Assembly: GCF_000264785.1 (NCBI RefSeq)
Contig: NZ_AFJI01000113.1
Location: 62,001-126,000, forward strand
Reading direction: 5' to 3'
Source of the DNA: Edwardsiella ictaluri ATCC 33202
GTDB lineage: Bacteria > Pseudomonadota > Gammaproteobacteria > Enterobacterales > Enterobacteriaceae
DNA: 64,000 nucleotides
How positions within the stretch are numbered: the stretch's first letter is position 1; each line of letters starts with the position of its first letter. The notes beneath the pieces were generated by a model. That model ran no database searches. It worked only from the letters and a program-made list of their open reading frames with translations, and was not told the origin of the DNA. The position numbers and the translations under genes were made by a program. Of the stretch, positions 59,942 to 64,000 are shown piece by piece.

Positions 59942-60766
59942 ATGGTTGCCCCTGTTCCCGCAAAACGCGGTAGAAAACCCGCCGCTATCGCTGCACCCGC
60001 AACCGGGCAGGTTCAGTCATTAGCCCGCGGCCTGAAGCTGCTGGAGTGGATTGCGGAATCTAACGGTAGCGTGGCACTAACAGAGTTGGCACAGCAGGCT
60101 GGTCTACCTAATTCCACTACTCACCGTTTGTTGACCACCATGCAACAGCAGGGGTTTATCCGCCAGGTGGGCGAATTAGGCCACTGGGCTATAGGTGCGC
60201 ATGCGTTTATCGTAGGCAGCGGCTTTTTGCAAAGCCGTAATCTGCTGGCGATTGTCCACCCAATTCTGCGCAAGCTGATGGAAGACTCCGGTGAAACAGT
60301 AAACTTGGCCATGCTGGATCAAAGCGACCATCAGGCCATTATTATCGACCAGGTGCAGTGTACCCAACTGATGCGCATGTCCGCCCCCATCGGCGGTAAG
60401 CTACCGATGCACGCCTCCGGTGCAGGTAAGGCGTTTTTATCTCAGTTAAGTGAAGAACAGGTGACTGACCTGCTGCACCGCAAAGGGCTGCACGCATACA
60501 CCCACGCCACGCTGGTGTCGCCGGTACATTTAAAAGAGGATTTAGCCCAGACGCGTAAACGCGGCTACTCCTTTGATGACGAGGAACATGCGCTGGGGCT
60601 GCGCTGTGTGGCAGCGTGCATTTATGACGAGCACAGCGAGCCGTTTGCCGCTATTTCCATATCAGGACCCATTTCGCGCATTACCGACGATCGGGTGACC
60701 GAATTTGGTGCCATGGCGATCAAAGCGGCGAAAGAAGTGACACTGGCGTATGGCGGATTTCGTTAA
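59942..60766 (+). CDS. iclR: Glyoxylate-bypass repressor IclR
   Basis: 274 residues, E. coli length. Winged-helix domain (about 25-85, GSVALTELAQQAGLPNSTTH) and C-terminal ligand domain sensing glyoxylate and pyruvate. Compared from memory with E. coli IclR the identity is about 90 percent, far higher than neighbours such as PpiD or YajG, suggesting recent acquisition from another enteric. Start has AAAAGGA. Convergent with aceK, as in E. coli, but arpA between them is replaced by an IS481 relic. Confidence 0.95.
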   Translation: MVAPVPAKRGRKPAAIAAPATGQVQSLARGLKLLEWIAESNGSVALTELAQQAGLPNSTTHRLLTTMQQQGFIRQVGELGHWAIGAHAFIVGSGFLQSRNLLAIVHPILRKLMEDSGETVNLAMLDQSDHQAIIIDQVQCTQLMRMSAPIGGKLPMHASGAGKAFLSQLSEEQVTDLLHRKGLHAYTHATLVSPVHLKEDLAQTRKRGYSFDDEEHALGLRCVAACIYDEHSEPFAAISISGPISRITDDRVTEFGAMAIKAAKEVTLAYGGFR

Positions 60767-60781
60767 GTCGCTTTCTGCGTG

Positions 60782-61054
60782 TGTATCCTGCGCACCCAGA
60801 TAACCCGGATGAACAGTTTCAATTTCACCACAGGCCTCGTCATCACTGGCTTTACGTTCCAGCACTGCGATCTGGCTGTCAGTCAGTTCAATACCGTCGC
60901 GGGCCACTTTTTCTTCCAGTGCCTTCAGGCGCTTTTTGACGTTCTCAAGGTTGTGGTGCAACCCGATGGAACGGGCACCACTACCGGAGATAAAAACGCC
61001 CTGTTTGCACAGGTCGTTGCTGGTCCTGTGTTGACCGTGAGCCGGGAATACGAC
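60782..61054 (-). pseudogene. IS481-family transposase relic, middle part
   Basis: About 91 codons in one frame: VVFPAHGQHRTSNDLCKQGV, FISGSGARSIGLHHNLENVK, KRLKALEEKVARDGIELTDS and GEIETVHPGYLGAQDT, typical of the region before the catalytic domain of IS481-type transposases. It starts about 16 bp after the iclR stop. The part with the catalytic residues is missing. Confidence 0.8.
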
Positions 61055-61216
61055 TGGTAAATTACCAAACAGGTTCTTCGCTTGTTGTGCGGATATGACC
61101 TGCATATCCCCTCCTCCTGACCCAAATAGCTTAAAATGTCTAAACATGGACATAATCGGTAGAGGAGGTCAACATCGCCAACGAAATTGGCGGATGAATT
61201 TAGCTCAAGCCTCCGG

Positions 61217-64000
<2,784 letters not shown>

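Noticed and set aside
60662..61153. Intact 163-codon gene between iclR and aceK
   Set aside because: Only the middle matches an IS481 transposase; its end runs antisense into iclR and its start is unrelated, so it is a relic.

Overview
The window looks like the chromosome of an enteric gammaproteobacterium, most probably Edwardsiella (Hafniaceae). The gene order is that of the E. coli 9-11 minute region: nrdR-ribD-ribH-nusB-thiL-pgpA, dxs-ispA-xseB-thiI, yajL-panE-yajQ-yajR-ampG-yajG-bolA-tig-clpP-clpX-lon-hupB-ppiD-ybaV-queC-ybaE-cof-decR-glnK-amtB-tesB-atl-ffs, hha-tomB-acrB-acrA-acrR-mscK-rsmS-priC-ybaN-apt-dnaX-ybaB-recR. Protein similarity to E. coli is clearly below that of Escherichia or Salmonella, and base composition is GC-rich. 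The genus is an inference; gene identities rest on recognised protein families and synteny, compared from memory.

Layout. 1-2107: an amino-acid permease (cut by the window edge) and a MalY/PatB-type C-S lyase. 2480-11543: riboflavin, thiamine and isoprenoid genes with NusB and the tRNA thiolation enzyme ThiI. 11540-14988: a five-gene ECF-type nickel transporter inserted between thiI and yajL, with a good NikR operator upstream (15166-15193). 15293-34031: PanE, AmpG, trigger factor, ClpXP, Lon, HU-beta, PpiD, QueC and YbaE. 34132-39027: Cof, DecR, the nitrogen-controlled glnK-amtB pair behind a sigma-54 promoter, TesB, Atl and 4.5S RNA. 39028-40476: a dead IS5-family relic, then hha and tomB. 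40836-50010: AcrAB with divergent AcrR, a YchN-like protein and the MscK channel. 50052-55439: RsmS, a YeaQ-type membrane protein, PriC, a frameshifted ybaN, Apt, DnaX with its programmed frameshift site, YbaB and RecR.

55440 to the end is an accessory, rearranged segment in the place where htpG would be expected. It holds a fragment of a ColE1-type plasmid replication primer region, decayed IS481 and IS256 relics, an AT-rich island with a DsbB-like protein plus a small partner ORF, an IS427-type element lying between remnants of two different IS903-like elements, and an iclR-aceK-aceA glyoxylate-shunt cluster. That cluster is strikingly closer to E. coli/Salmonella-type sequences than the rest of the window. 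It has lost the usual end of aceA and the usual aceA-aceK spacer.

Regulatory sites that could be read directly include NikR, AcrR and IclR operators, a sigma-32 promoter for lon, a sigma-54 promoter with NtrC-type half-sites for glnK, the dnaX slippery site and several intrinsic terminators. No tRNA, rRNA or CRISPR array was seen.
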